Below the pieces are notes generated by a model. It was not told the origin of the DNA and ran no database searches. It saw only the letters and a list, made by a program, of their open reading frames with translations. Below are positions 1 to 9,500 of a stretch of 64,000 nt of DNA, piece by piece (the stretch's first letter is position 1; every line of letters starts with the position of its first letter). Source of the stretch: Methyloceanibacter caenitepidi (lineage in GTDB: Bacteria > Pseudomonadota > Alphaproteobacteria > Rhizobiales > Methyloligellaceae). The position numbers and the translations under genes are program-made. The stretch spans positions 806,001 to 870,000 of the forward strand of contig NZ_AP014648.1 in the NCBI RefSeq assembly GCF_000828475.1, read 5' to 3'.

Positions 1-463
1 ACGGCATCTTGTTGCCGGGATCGCCCACATAGCCGCGCTCGGCATAATAGGCATGAGGGCCGCCGGCCGGAGACAGTAGGATCACTTGCGGGCTGTCCGG
101 ATCGACCGTCACCCGGTAGTCCTTGAGCGTCAGGTCGTCGATCCGGGCGCCCTTCAGCGAGATCGAGCCGCGTACGCTCGGCGTGTCGATGGCGATGCGG
201 GGCGAGGCCGCGAGTGCCTCCTTCCGGGTCATGCCGGTGGGGGCGCCCTCAGGCTGCGGCGCCGTGCTCGCGCTCGGGCGTGGTGCCTGTCCGGCTGCCG
301 ATGAGGTGGGCGTCGTCGCCTCGCCGGACGTCTGGGTCTGCCCTGTCTGAGCGGCTTGCTGCTCCTTGGGCGGCTTCGTCGGCACGAAGAAGAACTGCCA
401 CGCGAAAAGCACGGTCATCGACAGCACGATCGCCAGGATAAAATTGCGGTTGTTCTCGTCCAT
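1..463 (-). CDS. yidC: Membrane protein insertase YidC, N-terminal part (C-terminus beyond window)
   Basis: Only the first 154 residues are present; the gene runs off the left edge. YidC inserts and folds inner-membrane proteins with or without SecYEG. The protein begins MDENNRNFILAIVLSMTVLF, the conserved first transmembrane segment of Gram-negative YidC, followed by a Pro/Ala/Thr/Gln-rich linker (about residues 30-75) and the start of the periplasmic P1 domain (PRIAIDTPSVRGSISLKGAR, then an AYYAERGYV stretch). It follows rnpA by about 50 bases on the same strand, the usual rpmH-rnpA-yidC order without yidD. Start is ATG at 463. The identification is by family recognition and gene order; the catalytic membrane domain cannot be seen here. 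Confidence 0.95.
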   Translation of the reverse strand, partial: MDENNRNFILAIVLSMTVLFAWQFFFVPTKPPKEQQAAQTGQTQTSGEATTPTSSAAGQAPRPSASTAPQPEGAPTGMTRKEALAASPRIAIDTPSVRGSISLKGARIDDLTLKDYRVTVDPDSPQVILLSPAGGPHAYYAERGYVGDPGNKMP

Positions 464-514
464 GTCGTCTTTGGGCCCGGTGGCTGTTGTCGTGCTCGTC
501 TGGTCAAATCGGCG

Positions 515-901
515 CTAGGCCGAAGGAGGTTTGCGGTGCCGCTTCCCCGAAGAGGGCTCGTGCACCTTGGTCAGCGCGCGCTGAAGATCTTTGATCACCT
601 CGGTGAAGGGCCGTTGTACCGCGCCCCCGCGCGCGATCAACACATAATCATAGCCTTCGAGGACCTGGCCGGCGGCCGTCAGGCGCACGGCCTCCTTGAG
701 TCGCCGCCGCGCGCGGTTGCGCACCACGGCGCCTCCGAGGCGTTTCGTCGCGGTAAAACCAAAGCGGGCCAATTCGGGGCTCTGTCCGGTGCCAGGCACG
801 CGCCGACGGGCCTGCAGTACGAGCGAAGGCGTCGCGAAGCGCGTTCCGCCCTTCACGAACATATATTCAGACCGGGTCTTGAGGCGTCCGATGGCCGTCA
901 C
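515..901 (-). CDS. rnpA: Ribonuclease P protein component
   Basis: Protein subunit of RNase P, which assists the catalytic RNA in trimming the 5' leaders of pre-tRNAs. The 128-residue length is typical. The sequence carries the family core: a basic N-terminus (GRLKTRSEY), the F(V)KGG motif near residue 16, and the RNR signature seen as VVRNRARRRLKE around residue 60. The start codon is GTG at 901 (reads MTAIGRL). It lies 24 bases downstream of rpmH and upstream of yidC, the standard bacterial order, so the genes are probably co-transcribed. The short basic C-terminal tail (PSSGKRHRKPPSA) is variable in the family. Confidence 0.96.
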   Translation of the reverse strand: MTAIGRLKTRSEYMFVKGGTRFATPSLVLQARRRVPGTGQSPELARFGFTATKRLGGAVVRNRARRRLKEAVRLTAAGQVLEGYDYVLIARGGAVQRPFTEVIKDLQRALTKVHEPSSGKRHRKPPSA

Positions 902-925
902 CGGGGTGAGGCGGTTTGACTCCGC

Positions 926-1060
926 CTAGGCTGACAAGCTCTTGCGGCCCTTGGCTCTCCGGCGCGCAATAACCTTGCGGCCGCCCTTGGTGGCCATACG
1001 CGCGCGAAAACCATGGCGGCGTTTGCGGACGAGCCGCGAGGGTTGATAAGTGCGTTTCAC
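926..1060 (-). CDS. rpmH: 50S ribosomal protein L34
   Basis: A 44-residue, strongly basic ribosomal protein beginning [18 protein letters not shown], the invariant L34 N-terminus, and ending KGRKSLSA. The start codon is GTG at 1060 (reverse strand) preceded by an AGGAGAAAG Shine-Dalgarno. It is the first gene of the rpmH-rnpA-yidC operon. Upstream, 1061-1359 is a gene-free stretch of about 300 bases that must hold its promoter and that of the divergent TVP38 gene; I could not assign exact -35/-10 boxes. Confidence 0.97.
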   Translation of the reverse strand: MKRTYQPSRLVRKRRHGFRARMATKGGRKVIARRRAKGRKSLSA

Positions 1061-1283
1061 GGACTTTCTCCTGCCATCCGTCCACGCCGCTCACAAAAGG
1101 AATGCGGGCCTCGGAGGCGAAATGGTTCGGAGCGGCTTATAGGTGCGGGAGGCGGGCAAGTCAATCAATCGGATGACATTTTGGCTCTGAGCGCCCCGAA
1201 AAACAGCCTGGGATGACGTCGAGAGGCCGGAATCGCTTCACGGACGCTGACGGACCATCACAAGGCTGCGACAGGCCATTCCC

Positions 1284-1319
1284 CCGGCCGTTTGGTAGGC
1301 TCTATCTATAGACGGCCGG
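1284..1319. repeat. Inverted repeat upstream of the TVP38 gene
   Basis: Perfect 8-base arms CCGGCCGT (1284-1291) and ACGGCCGG (1312-1319) separated by 20 bases, ending about 40 bases before the TVP38 start codon. It lies in the 300-base region between rpmH and the TVP38 gene. It could be an operator or a leader hairpin of the plus-strand transcript. There is no T-tract, so a terminator is unlikely. Function is unassigned. Confidence 0.4.
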
Positions 1320-1359
1320 AAATCGAGGAGTCCTTATCCCCCGAAAGGAGCCGGTCGGC

Positions 1360-2151
1360 ATGGAGCGCACAGAGAATATGGCTTTGGGGCCTGCAAATTG
1401 GCTGAAACGGCTTTGGCCGCTGCTGCTGTTGGTGGCTGTTACCACCCTGGTCGTCACCATGGGCTGGCACCGCTATCTGACCCTGGAACAGCTGGCGGCG
1501 AACCGCGAGAGCCTGCGGGCACTGATGGACGACCACTACGTGCTCGCCCTGACGGCATTCACGGCCCTGTACGCCGTAACGGTCGCTCTTTCGATTCCAG
1601 GTGGCGTCGTCCTCACGGTCGCCGCGGGTTTCTTGTTCGGCTGGTTGCTCGGCGGCGTTCTGTCCGTGGTCGGAGCCACGATCGGCGCAACGGCCGTCTT
1701 TCTGGTCGCTCGGAGCGCGCTGCGGGATGTCTTGGTCGAGAAGGCCGGCCCGAAGCTGCAACGCTTCGCCGATGGATTTCGCGAAGACGCGACGAGTTAC
1801 CTTCTCTTCCTCCGGCTCATCCCTGTATTTCCGTTCTGGCTTGTGAATCTCGCGCCCGGGCTCCTGGGCGTGTCGTTCTGGACCTATGTCCTCACGACGT
1901 TTGTTGGCATTATCCCCGGAACGTTCGCGTTCGCGCTTGCCGGCAATGGGCTCGATAGCGTGTTCGATGCGCAGCAGGCGTCCTACGAATCCTGCCTTGC
2001 AAAGGCGGGTGAGGGCGGTCATGACTCCTGTGAGTTCGGGATTGATCCCGGCGCTCTGCTGACCACGGACGTTATCGTGGCCGTCATGGCGCTGGGGGTG
2101 GTGGCGCTCATTCCAGTCGTGGCAAAGAAGCTAAGCCGCCGGACTGTGTAG
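1360..2151 (+). CDS. TVP38/TMEM64 (SNARE-associated/DedA-like) membrane protein
   Basis: A 263-residue polytopic inner-membrane protein. After a cytoplasmic N-terminus there is a helix at about residues 15-38, then the VTT domain: hydrophobic segments near 60-85 and 88-115, the family glycine-rich GGVVLTVAAGFLFG and AFALAGNG motifs, and the LLFLRLIPVFPFWLVNLAPG core near 150-170. A last helix spans about 232-255. Proteins of this family are linked to lipid scrambling or membrane trafficking, but the bacterial substrate is not known. The start has a good SD (AAAGGAG nine bases before ATG). The next gene, a flavin disulfide reductase, starts 43 bases downstream; TVP38 domains are often fused or adjacent to such reductases, so a joint function is likely. 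Confidence 0.85.
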   Translation: MERTENMALGPANWLKRLWPLLLLVAVTTLVVTMGWHRYLTLEQLAANRESLRALMDDHYVLALTAFTALYAVTVALSIPGGVVLTVAAGFLFGWLLGGVLSVVGATIGATAVFLVARSALRDVLVEKAGPKLQRFADGFREDATSYLLFLRLIPVFPFWLVNLAPGLLGVSFWTYVLTTFVGIIPGTFAFALAGNGLDSVFDAQQASYESCLAKAGEGGHDSCEFGIDPGALLTTDVIVAVMALGVVALIPVVAKKLSRRTV

Positions 2152-2194
2152 TGGGTGCAACCGGCCGGTTCGGTGCAAGGGGACCAGAGCAAGA

Positions 2195-3619
2195 ATGGAA
2201 GAGGAGCTAACTCCTGACCTGTGCGTGATCGGCGCGGGCTCGGGCGGTCTCTCGGTGGCCGCCGCCGCGGCTCAACTCGGCGTCTCCGTCGTGCTCGTCG
2301 AGAAGGGGCTCATGGGCGGCGATTGCCTGAACTACGGCTGTGTTCCATCCAAGGCTCTTCTGGCGGCGGCAAAGCGCGCCGATGCGGTGCGGACGGCTTC
2401 CACATTCGGCATTGACGTGCTCGAGGCTCAGATCGACCACCGGGCCGTCCACGACCACGTACACCGCGCGATCGCCAACATCGCCCCCAACGATTCCCTC
2501 GAGCGCTTCACCGGCCTTGGCGTGCGTGTGATCCAGGCGCAGGCGAGCTTCCTCGATAAGGAGACGCTGGAGGCGGGCTCCGTGCTTGTCCGTGCGCGGC
2601 GCTTTGTGATCGCCACGGGGGGCAAGCCGAACGTGCCCGCGATCCCCGGGCTCGACGAGGTTCCCTACCTGACCAACGAAACCATTTTCGATCTCGGGGA
2701 GCGCGTGCAGCACCTGATCGTACTGGGCGGCGGGCCGATCGGACTCGAGCTCGGGCAGGCCTACAACATGCTCGGCGCCGACGTGAGCATCTTCGACACT
2801 GGCGAGTTCCTAACCAAGGAGGATCCGGAAGCGGCGCGGGTGGTGCTGAAACGGCTGCACGACTCCGGCGTCGCGATGTATCCAAATACGCGCGTGGAGC
2901 GGGTCGAGCCCTCGGTCCAGGGGCTCGCCGTGCATTTCAGCCAGGGCACGGACAACGTTATCGTCAAAGGCTCGCACATCCTCGTGGCGGCGGGGCGCCG
3001 GCCGAACCTGAAGTCGCTCAGCCTCGATCGCGCCGGGGTCACGCATTCGGATCGCGGCATCAAGGTCAACGAGCAGCTCAAGACCTCCAACCGAAAAATC
3101 TATGCCGTTGGCGATGCCATCGGCGGCCAGCAGTTCACCCATCTCGCCAACTATCATGCGAGCATCGTGATTAAGAACGCGCTGTTCCGGCTGAAGCCGG
3201 ACGTAAGCGCGATGCCCATTCCCCGGGTGATGTACACCGATCCCGAACTGGCCCAGGTCGGGCTGACGGAGAAGGAAGCGCGGGAGAAAACCCGCCGGAT
3301 TCGAATCTACCGCTGGCCGTTCGCCGACAACGACCGCGCCCAGTGCGAACGCAGGACCGAAGGCTTTATCAAGGTCATCACGAAAAAGGACGGGACGATC
3401 CTCGGCGTCACGCTCGTGGGACCCGAGGCCGGTGAGTTGTTGCAGCTCTGGATCGTCGCGATCGCCAAGGAGATGCGCATCGGCGATCTGACGTCGCTTG
3501 TTCTGCCCTATCCGACGTTTTCCGAAATCTCGAAGCGGGTCGCCTTCACCTACTATCGCCCATTGCTGACTAAGCGCTGGCTGCACTGGATCATTGGCCT
3601 GCTGCGCAAGCTCGGTTGA
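2195..3619 (+). CDS. FAD-dependent pyridine nucleotide-disulfide oxidoreductase (mercuric reductase / dihydrolipoyl dehydrogenase-like)
   Basis: A 474-residue cytoplasmic flavoprotein. The FAD-binding GxGxxG motif (VIGAGSGGLSVA) is at residue 12, the redox-active disulfide GGDCLNYGCVPSK near residue 45, the NAD(P)H-binding GGGPIGLELGQ near 180, and the second FAD motif YAVGDA near 305. The C-terminal dimerisation domain lacks the usual HPT(L/F)SE sequence and instead reads YPTFSEISK near 450, so the base-providing His-Glu pair of lipoamide dehydrogenase is altered. This matches the mercuric-reductase-like group found beside TVP38 membrane proteins, not true Lpd. No N-terminal metal-binding domain or vicinal C-terminal cysteines (MerA hallmark) are present, so mercury reduction is improbable. 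Substrate unknown. Confidence 0.85.
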   Translation: MEEELTPDLCVIGAGSGGLSVAAAAAQLGVSVVLVEKGLMGGDCLNYGCVPSKALLAAAKRADAVRTASTFGIDVLEAQIDHRAVHDHVHRAIANIAPNDSLERFTGLGVRVIQAQASFLDKETLEAGSVLVRARRFVIATGGKPNVPAIPGLDEVPYLTNETIFDLGERVQHLIVLGGGPIGLELGQAYNMLGADVSIFDTGEFLTKEDPEAARVVLKRLHDSGVAMYPNTRVERVEPSVQGLAVHFSQGTDNVIVKGSHILVAAGRRPNLKSLSLDRAGVTHSDRGIKVNEQLKTSNRKIYAVGDAIGGQQFTHLANYHASIVIKNALFRLKPDVSAMPIPRVMYTDPELAQVGLTEKEAREKTRRIRIYRWPFADNDRAQCERRTEGFIKVITKKDGTILGVTLVGPEAGELLQLWIVAIAKEMRIGDLTSLVLPYPTFSEISKRVAFTYYRPLLTKRWLHWIIGLLRKLG

Positions 3620-3765
3620 TTCCCCCTCGTCGTTGAAAAGCCCCTAAACTGACCAGATTCGCAGGCCCACAAACGCGGGATTATTGCCCGATTTGCGAGT
3701 ATTATGTCGCAATGCCAGGGCGTTGGCCCAATCTGGCTGCGTAGCCGAATAGATGAGCGATACCG

Positions 3766-5226
3766 GTGAACGACCAGTCTGAGCACAAGAGCCTAGCCTC
3801 CTCTCGGGTCACCCGTGCCGTAGCCGGGCTGTCCACGAAGCTGCTTTTGCTGACCATCCTGTTTGTAATGCTGGCGGAGGTCTTGGTGTTCGTGCCGTCG
3901 GTGTCGAACTTCCGGCGTCAGTGGTTGATGGAGCGGCTGCAGGCGGCGCAGATCGCCTCGCTCGCCGCGGAGGCTGCGCCGGACGGACGCCTCCCGGACA
4001 AGCTGCGCGACGAGCTACTGGATCGCGCCCGGGTCAAGGCCATCTCGGTGAAGCACGAGGATTCGCGCGTGCTCATCGTTCGAATGGCGAAGCCCCAAGA
4101 GGTCGAGACTTATGATCTGCGCGACGCCTCGTGGGCGGACCTCATCGGCGATGCGCTCATGGTCTATCTCGCCCCGGACAACCGCGTGATCCGCGTTGTC
4201 GGCGAGCCCGACTTCAGCCCCGGCGAAATGGTCGATGTCGTGATGGAGGAGGGGCCGCTCAAGGCGGCCATGCTGAAATACGGCCTCGACATTCTCGGCC
4301 TGTCCATCCTGATTTCGATCATCACCGCGACGCTGGTCTTCCTGGCGCTGGATTGGCTGCTCGTGAAGCCCATGACGCAGCTCACCCGCAACATGGTGCG
4401 GTTCGCCGAGCAGCCCGAGGATCCGAGCCGAATCATCGCGCCCTCGAGCCGGCGCGACGAGATCGGCACGGCGGAGCGCGAACTCGCCGCGATGCAGAAC
4501 GAACTCTCGCAGACGCTGTCGCAGAAGACGCGTTTGGCCGCGCTCGGGCTGGCGGTGAGCAAGATTAGTCACGATCTGCGCAACATGCTGTCGAGTGCCC
4601 AGCTTCTTTCCGACCGCCTCGCCGAAGTGCGGGACCCAACCGTGCAGCGGCTGGTCCCGAAGCTGATTGCATCGCTCGACCGGGCTATTCGACTCTGCGT
4701 CCAGACGCTCGATTTCGGCCAGGCCCAAGAGGCGCCCCCCAATCGGGTGCGCTTCGCGCTGGCCCCGCTCGTGACCGAGGTCGGCGATGCGCTCGGCCTA
4801 CCGCGCAAGGGGGCGATCGATTGGGACGTGAACCTGGAGAGCGGGATCGAGGTCGATGCGGACCGCGACCACCTCTACCGGGTGCTCTCCAATCTCTGCC
4901 GCAACGCGGTTCAGGCCTTCGAAAGCGTGCCCGACGGCATGGGAACGATTAGCGTGTTCGCGCGGCGGGACGGCGCGGTGGTGACGATCGATGTCGCCGA
5001 CACCGGCCCCGGCGTTCCCGAGCAAGCGCGCAAGCGCCTCTTCCAGGCGTTTCAGAGCGTGGCGCGCAAAGGCGGTTCGGGACTGGGCTTGGCCATCGCG
5101 GCCGAGCTGATCATGGCCCACGGGGGCCACATCGAGTTGGTGAGCAACGACGGCGGCGCCACGTTCCGCGTTACCATCCCCGACGTGGTCGTCGAACTGG
5201 AGCGGGCGCGGCGCCGCCGTGCTTAG
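3766..5226 (+). CDS. Sensor histidine kinase with HAMP domain
   Basis: A 486-residue membrane-bound kinase. Transmembrane helices are at about residues 26-46 and 172-195 and enclose a periplasmic sensor domain of about 120 residues. A HAMP linker follows (LLVKPMTQLTRNMVRFAEQP), then a HisKA-type dimerisation domain with phospho-acceptor His in KISHDLRNMLSSAQLL (about residue 268) and an ATPase domain with N box (LSNLCRNAVQAF), G1 (DVADTGPGVPE) and G2 (GGSGLGLAIAAELI). The start is GTG at 3766. No response regulator lies nearby, so this is an orphan kinase and its signal is unknown. It is transcribed alone, in the same direction as the upstream flavoprotein but after a 146-base gap. Confidence 0.9.
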   Translation: MNDQSEHKSLASSRVTRAVAGLSTKLLLLTILFVMLAEVLVFVPSVSNFRRQWLMERLQAAQIASLAAEAAPDGRLPDKLRDELLDRARVKAISVKHEDSRVLIVRMAKPQEVETYDLRDASWADLIGDALMVYLAPDNRVIRVVGEPDFSPGEMVDVVMEEGPLKAAMLKYGLDILGLSILISIITATLVFLALDWLLVKPMTQLTRNMVRFAEQPEDPSRIIAPSSRRDEIGTAERELAAMQNELSQTLSQKTRLAALGLAVSKISHDLRNMLSSAQLLSDRLAEVRDPTVQRLVPKLIASLDRAIRLCVQTLDFGQAQEAPPNRVRFALAPLVTEVGDALGLPRKGAIDWDVNLESGIEVDADRDHLYRVLSNLCRNAVQAFESVPDGMGTISVFARRDGAVVTIDVADTGPGVPEQARKRLFQAFQSVARKGGSGLGLAIAAELIMAHGGHIELVSNDGGATFRVTIPDVVVELERARRRRA

Positions 5227-5257
5227 CCGTTAGAGGCGCGTCCGAAGAGGCGTCCTG

Positions 5258-5629
5258 CTATTTCTTCTCGGCCGGGACGGCGCTGCCTTCTTCCTTGCCG
5301 TCTTTGTAGGCCGTCTTGCTGTAGCCGTCGCCTTCCTTGGTGATCTTCGTCACCCATCCGTCCGTCCAGGTAATGGTGGCGGTGTCGCCCTCGGCCTTCC
5401 ACGAGCCGGTCAGATTGTCGCCGCCCTGGGTCCCGGTGGCCGAACCCTCTTCGTCGAGCGTGACCGTCATGTCATTGCCCTGCGTGTCCTTGGTCGAATA
5501 GCTGCCGACGAAGCTGCTGCTCTCCATTCCAGCATCGCTGTCGGACGTCGTGTCGTCGCAGCCGGCCAGCATAAGGGCCATCGCGGCGGCCGCGAAAATG
5601 GCGGCGCATTTGGAAACGTATCGAGTCAT
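5258..5629 (-). CDS. Small lipoprotein of unknown function
   Basis: A 123-residue predicted lipoprotein. The signal peptide MTRYVSKCAAIFAAAAMALM ends in the lipobox LAGC with Cys24 as the lipidation site, followed by DD, residues compatible with inner-membrane retention. The mature part is a small, acidic, beta-rich domain with repeated Gly-Ser/Thr-Trp patterns (SFVGSYSTKD, LTGSWKAEGD, ITWTDGW) resembling small calycin-like lipoprotein folds; this comparison is only structural intuition. SD AGGGAG precedes the ATG. It is convergent with the sensor kinase (gap about 30 bases). I do not recognise a named family. Confidence 0.75.
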   Translation of the reverse strand: MTRYVSKCAAIFAAAAMALMLAGCDDTTSDSDAGMESSSFVGSYSTKDTQGNDMTVTLDEEGSATGTQGGDNLTGSWKAEGDTATITWTDGWVTKITKEGDGYSKTAYKDGKEEGSAVPAEKK

Positions 5630-5716
5630 GGTGCTTCTCCCTTGACAGTTATGGGCACGACTATAGCCGAAAAAAATGCGGGGTTCTCTGTCGCTGTCGT
5701 GCTGGGCCGGAGCGTC

Positions 5717-6142
5717 TCACTCAAATTCGCTCCAATCAACGGTCTCCTCGCTGACCAACTCACCTTTCATGGACGGCCCATCCTCGTGAACGCGATTTCT
5801 GTCGCCGCAGATAAGGTAGTGCCATTCTTCGAGCGGCTCCCCTCGGAACACCATGCGATAGGCGCAAGTATGGGGAAGCCAGTTCAGCTGAGCGACGTTT
5901 TGAGGTGTGATCTTGACGCAATCGGCCACCCTCGCCTTGCGGTTTTCGTAGTCCGTGCAGCGAAGGGTATCCAAACAAAGTAGTCGGCAGGCGGCGTTGG
6001 AAAGGACAATTTCACCCGTGTCGATATCCTCGGCTCTGATCTGGCAGCAGAGCCCACAGCCGTCGCACAGCGATTCCCATTCCTGCTCGCTCATCTCGTG
6101 GAGAGGCTTGGCTAGAAACTCTGGCTGGTTGGTCGGGGGCAT
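5717..6142 (-). CDS. YcgN / UPF0260 family cysteine-cluster protein
   Basis: A 141-residue cytoplasmic protein of the YcgN family. It has the conserved cysteine pattern DGCGLCCQIR near residue 28, then CRLLCLDTLRC-x-DY near 53 and a final HTCAYR / LICGD pair near 90-110. Such clusters in the CxGxCC family probably bind iron or zinc. The family is widely conserved but has no agreed function. Length matches E. coli YcgN (about 150). The gene stands alone; the upstream gap to the tRNA is about 230 bases. Confidence 0.85.
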   Translation of the reverse strand: MPPTNQPEFLAKPLHEMSEQEWESLCDGCGLCCQIRAEDIDTGEIVLSNAACRLLCLDTLRCTDYENRKARVADCVKITPQNVAQLNWLPHTCAYRMVFRGEPLEEWHYLICGDRNRVHEDGPSMKGELVSEETVDWSEFE

Positions 6143-6337
6143 CGTCTTCTACAGGCTCTCAGTCCGGGGAGTGTTGTGGAACAGCGTCTCGGACGATGCA
6201 AACATGGGGTTCGCCCGGCGGTGGACCTATCTCGCAGCCAAATTGCGACAGTTTTGCTCGAAGCTCTTGCTATCGATCTCCCTAGGTATTAGCTAGGCGG
6301 GTCTTGGGGACGCCGGTCACGGCACCCTTTTTGCGCC

Positions 6338-6360
6338 GAACCGCCAACATGTTGCGGTTC
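6338..6360. repeat. Dyad directly upstream of tRNA-Arg
   Basis: GAACCG (6338-6343) and CGGTTC (6355-6360) flank the palindromic core CAACATGTTG, giving an 11-base stem with one bulged C. It ends ten bases before the first base of the tRNA. It could be a hairpin in a longer precursor or part of the tRNA promoter region; no upstream plus-strand gene exists for it to terminate. Confidence 0.35.
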
Positions 6361-6370
6361 TTGGGCTTTT

Positions 6371-6447
6371 GCGCCGGTAGCTCAGCTGGATAGAGCACCA
6401 GACTACGAATCTGGGGGTCGGGAGTTCGAATCTTCCCCGGCGCGCCA
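6371..6447 (+). tRNA. tRNA-Arg (anticodon ACG)
   Basis: A 77-base cloverleaf with encoded CCA. Acceptor stem GCGCCGG (6371-6377) pairs with CCGGCGC (6437-6443), followed by discriminator G and CCA at 6445-6447. The D stem is GCTC/GAGC. The anticodon stem CCAGA/TCTGG holds the loop CTACGAA with anticodon ACG at 6405-6407, and the T arm contains GTTCGAATC. ACG (read as ICG after deamination) decodes CGU/CGC/CGA. No integrated element is attached to its 3' end. Confidence 0.97.
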
Positions 6448-6537
6448 CCCTTTCCCAATGATCGATGGCATTGCCGCCGTCCCGCGGCGGCGCACGGAAA
6501 TGTGCGAACGCGGTTGTCTGTCTGCGGATGGGGTTAC

Positions 6538-9500
6538 CTATTCGCCGGGAGCCGGTGACGGCGTCGCCGAAGAGCTTTGCGCACCTGCCGTCTTGCCGTA
6601 GCCGGCAAGCCGGAACACGGCGATCGACAGCGCCGGCAGGAAGGTGAGCGTGACCATCGCCGTGCCTAGAATGCCGAACAGGACGATGGCGCCGACGCCG
6701 CGGTAGAGCTCAGTACCCGCCCCCGGGATGAACACGAGCGGGGCGAGGCCGCAAATCGTGGTCACCGTCGACATGGCGATGGGGCGAAGCCGCGAGGCGA
6801 CCGCCTCCATCACGGCCTCCTTGGCGTCGAACGCTTTCTCGCGCAGGTTCGACAGCGCCCGGTCCACGATCAGAATCGGGTTGTTCACCACGGTGCCCAT
6901 GAGAATGAGGAAGCCGAGCATGGTGATCATGTCGAAGGGCTGCACGAGAGGGTCGAGCCCGAAGCGCGGCATCATCGAGCCCACCCAATTCATAAGCGCG
7001 AGCCCCACGAGACCGCCGGCGATGCCCAAGGGGATCGTCGTCATGATGAGGAGCGGATAGCCCCAATGGGTGAAGATCGCGACCAGCAGGAGATAGATGA
7101 CTACGACCGCCACGAGATAGTTGCCCGAAAGGGCTTCACGCGTCGCATTGAGGTCGTCCGATGCGCCCGAGATCGTCATGGTCACCTCGAAGGGCACTTC
7201 GCCCGCACTCTTGAGGTGGTCTATGAGCTGCTCCTGAACGATGCCGACGCCCGTTTCGAGCGCGATGTCGTCCGGCGGGATGACGTTGAGCGTCACGGTC
7301 CGGCGCCCGTCGATGCGGCGAATCGTGTTCGTGTCCACGGTCTCGCGAATCTCGGCAACCGAGGACAGCGGCACGATGGTCCCTTGCGGCGTGTAGACCG
7401 GCATTTGCGGAAGCTTGTCGAGCGAGGTGCGCAAGGCGTCCTTGCTGTAGAAATAGATGTCGATCTTCTCGTCGCCTCGGAAGAACTCGCCGACATAGGC
7501 GCCGTCGGTCAGAGCCGCCACGGTGAAGCCGACATCGGCCGCCGTCATGCCAAGTTCCGCGGCGCGTTCCCATTTCGGTCTCACCTCGATCAGCGGCTGC
7601 GACAGGGTGAGCGTAGACGGGTCGGCCTGAATGCGCGGATTGTCGAAGATCTCGTCCGCGCGCTCGTACGCGGTCGCCGCCACCGCATAGACCTCCTCGA
7701 GGCTAGGCCCCGCGATATCGAGACTGACACTGCGTGTGCCGCCGTCATTGCTGGTGATAATGGACCCACGCGAAACGAATGAATTCATCCCGGGATAGGT
7801 TCGATATTTTTCGCCCACCGCCGCCATGAGCTTGGTGATGTCGGAAGGATCGACGGTCTCGGCAATGATACGAATGCCGTCGGCCTCGACCACCAGGAAG
7901 AAGTACTTGACCGCCGGGACTTCCGTGTCTCCGCGATGGAAGCGTGCCGGGTCGTCCTCGACATAGGGCAACAGCCAATCCTGCAGGTCCTTGCCGATCT
8001 CCTCCATGGTTTCGAGGTTGTAGCCGGGAGGGGCGTTGAGGCGTGCGAACATCTTTGGTTCCTCGCCCTCGGGAAGATACTCGGCCGGCGGGGTCAGCAG
8101 CAGGATGATGGCGGCGCTCGCGCCTGCGACGCCCAGGATGCAGAGTGCACGCCTCACCGCCGTGGCCATGAGCCAGCCGACACCCTTCACGATAGCGCCA
8201 TCGGCCGCATCCACCGCCTTGTTGTCTTTCGGGGTCAAGTCGAAATGGGCGGCGGCGGTCGGGACGACGGTGATCGCCACGACCATCGAAGCGAGGATGG
8301 AAGCGGAAATCGCGATGGCGATATCGGAATAGAGCTGACCGGCTTCCTCTCGAATGAAGACGATAGGCACAAATACCAAGATGGTCGTCAGCGTGGAGGC
8401 GAGAATGGCAGGCCAAACCTTGCGCACGCCTTGGATCGCTCCTTTCAGACGCCCGAGGCCTCGCCGCCGCTCCAAATCGATGCTCTCCAGCACGACGATG
8501 GTATTGTCGAGTGTCATGCCGATGGCGAAGGCGACGCCGGCGAGCGAGATCACGTTGATGGTGCGTCCCGCCAGAAGCAGTCCGATGAACGCGGCAATGG
8601 TGCAGATCGGGATGCCGAGAACGCCGATCACGGTGGCCTTGGCCGAGCGCAGGAACAGGAACATCACCAAGGTCGCTAACACCGCGCCGATGGAGAGGTT
8701 CGTCCACACATTGCGGATCGACGATTGCACATAGGTCACGTCGTCCGCAGTCAGCTTCAGCTCCATGCCCGCGGGGATCAGCACGTCGCGGTTGATCTCC
8801 TCGACCTCCTTCATCACCGCCTCCTTGATGGCGATGACGTTCGAGCCGGCCTCGCGCCGGATCGAGAGGAATATGCCGGGCCGTTCGTTCACATAGGCGC
8901 GGGTATAGATCTCGAAATGTCCGAGCTTGACCTCGGCCACGTCGTCCAGGCGGATGATGTTGTCGCCCCGCCGGGCGATGATCAGTTCTTTCAGATCCTC
9001 GGGATCGTCGAACCGGCCGATCGTGCGCAGCAAGTAGCGCCGTTTGCCGCTGTCAATCTCGCCGCCCGATGTGTCGCGATTGCGCTCCGCCACGGCCCGG
9101 CGCACATCGGTCAGGGAGATCTTTCGTTCAGCCAGCGCCGCAGGGTCGAAAAGGATTTGGATCTGCTTTTCAGCGCCACCCCACAGGCCGACATCCGATA
9201 CGTCCTTCACGCTTTCCAGCCGCGCCCGCACGTGGTCGTCGATGAAGTCGCGCATCATCGCAAGGTCGAGATGGCGTGGGTTGCCGGGCAGAGGCGATAT
9301 CCGGAAATACATGAACGAATTGGCGCTGAAGGAACTCGCGCGTACACGCGGCTGGTCTACGTCCTCCGGATAGGAGGGGACCTGGCTCAGCGCATTGTTG
9401 ATGCGGATGAGGGTCTCGTTGAGATCGATATTGTAGGGAAATTCCAACTCGATCCGCGCTTCGCCGCTGGAAGAGCGCGAGATGATCCGCTCGAGGCTCG

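Noticed and set aside
1061..1359. Replication origin near rpmH
   Set aside because: No DnaA-box cluster: only a weak TTATCCCCC at 1334. In alphaproteobacteria oriC is usually not at rpmH.
6473..6491. GCCGCCG/CGGCGGC hairpin after tRNA-Arg as terminator
   Set aside because: No T-run on either strand, so termination is not supported.
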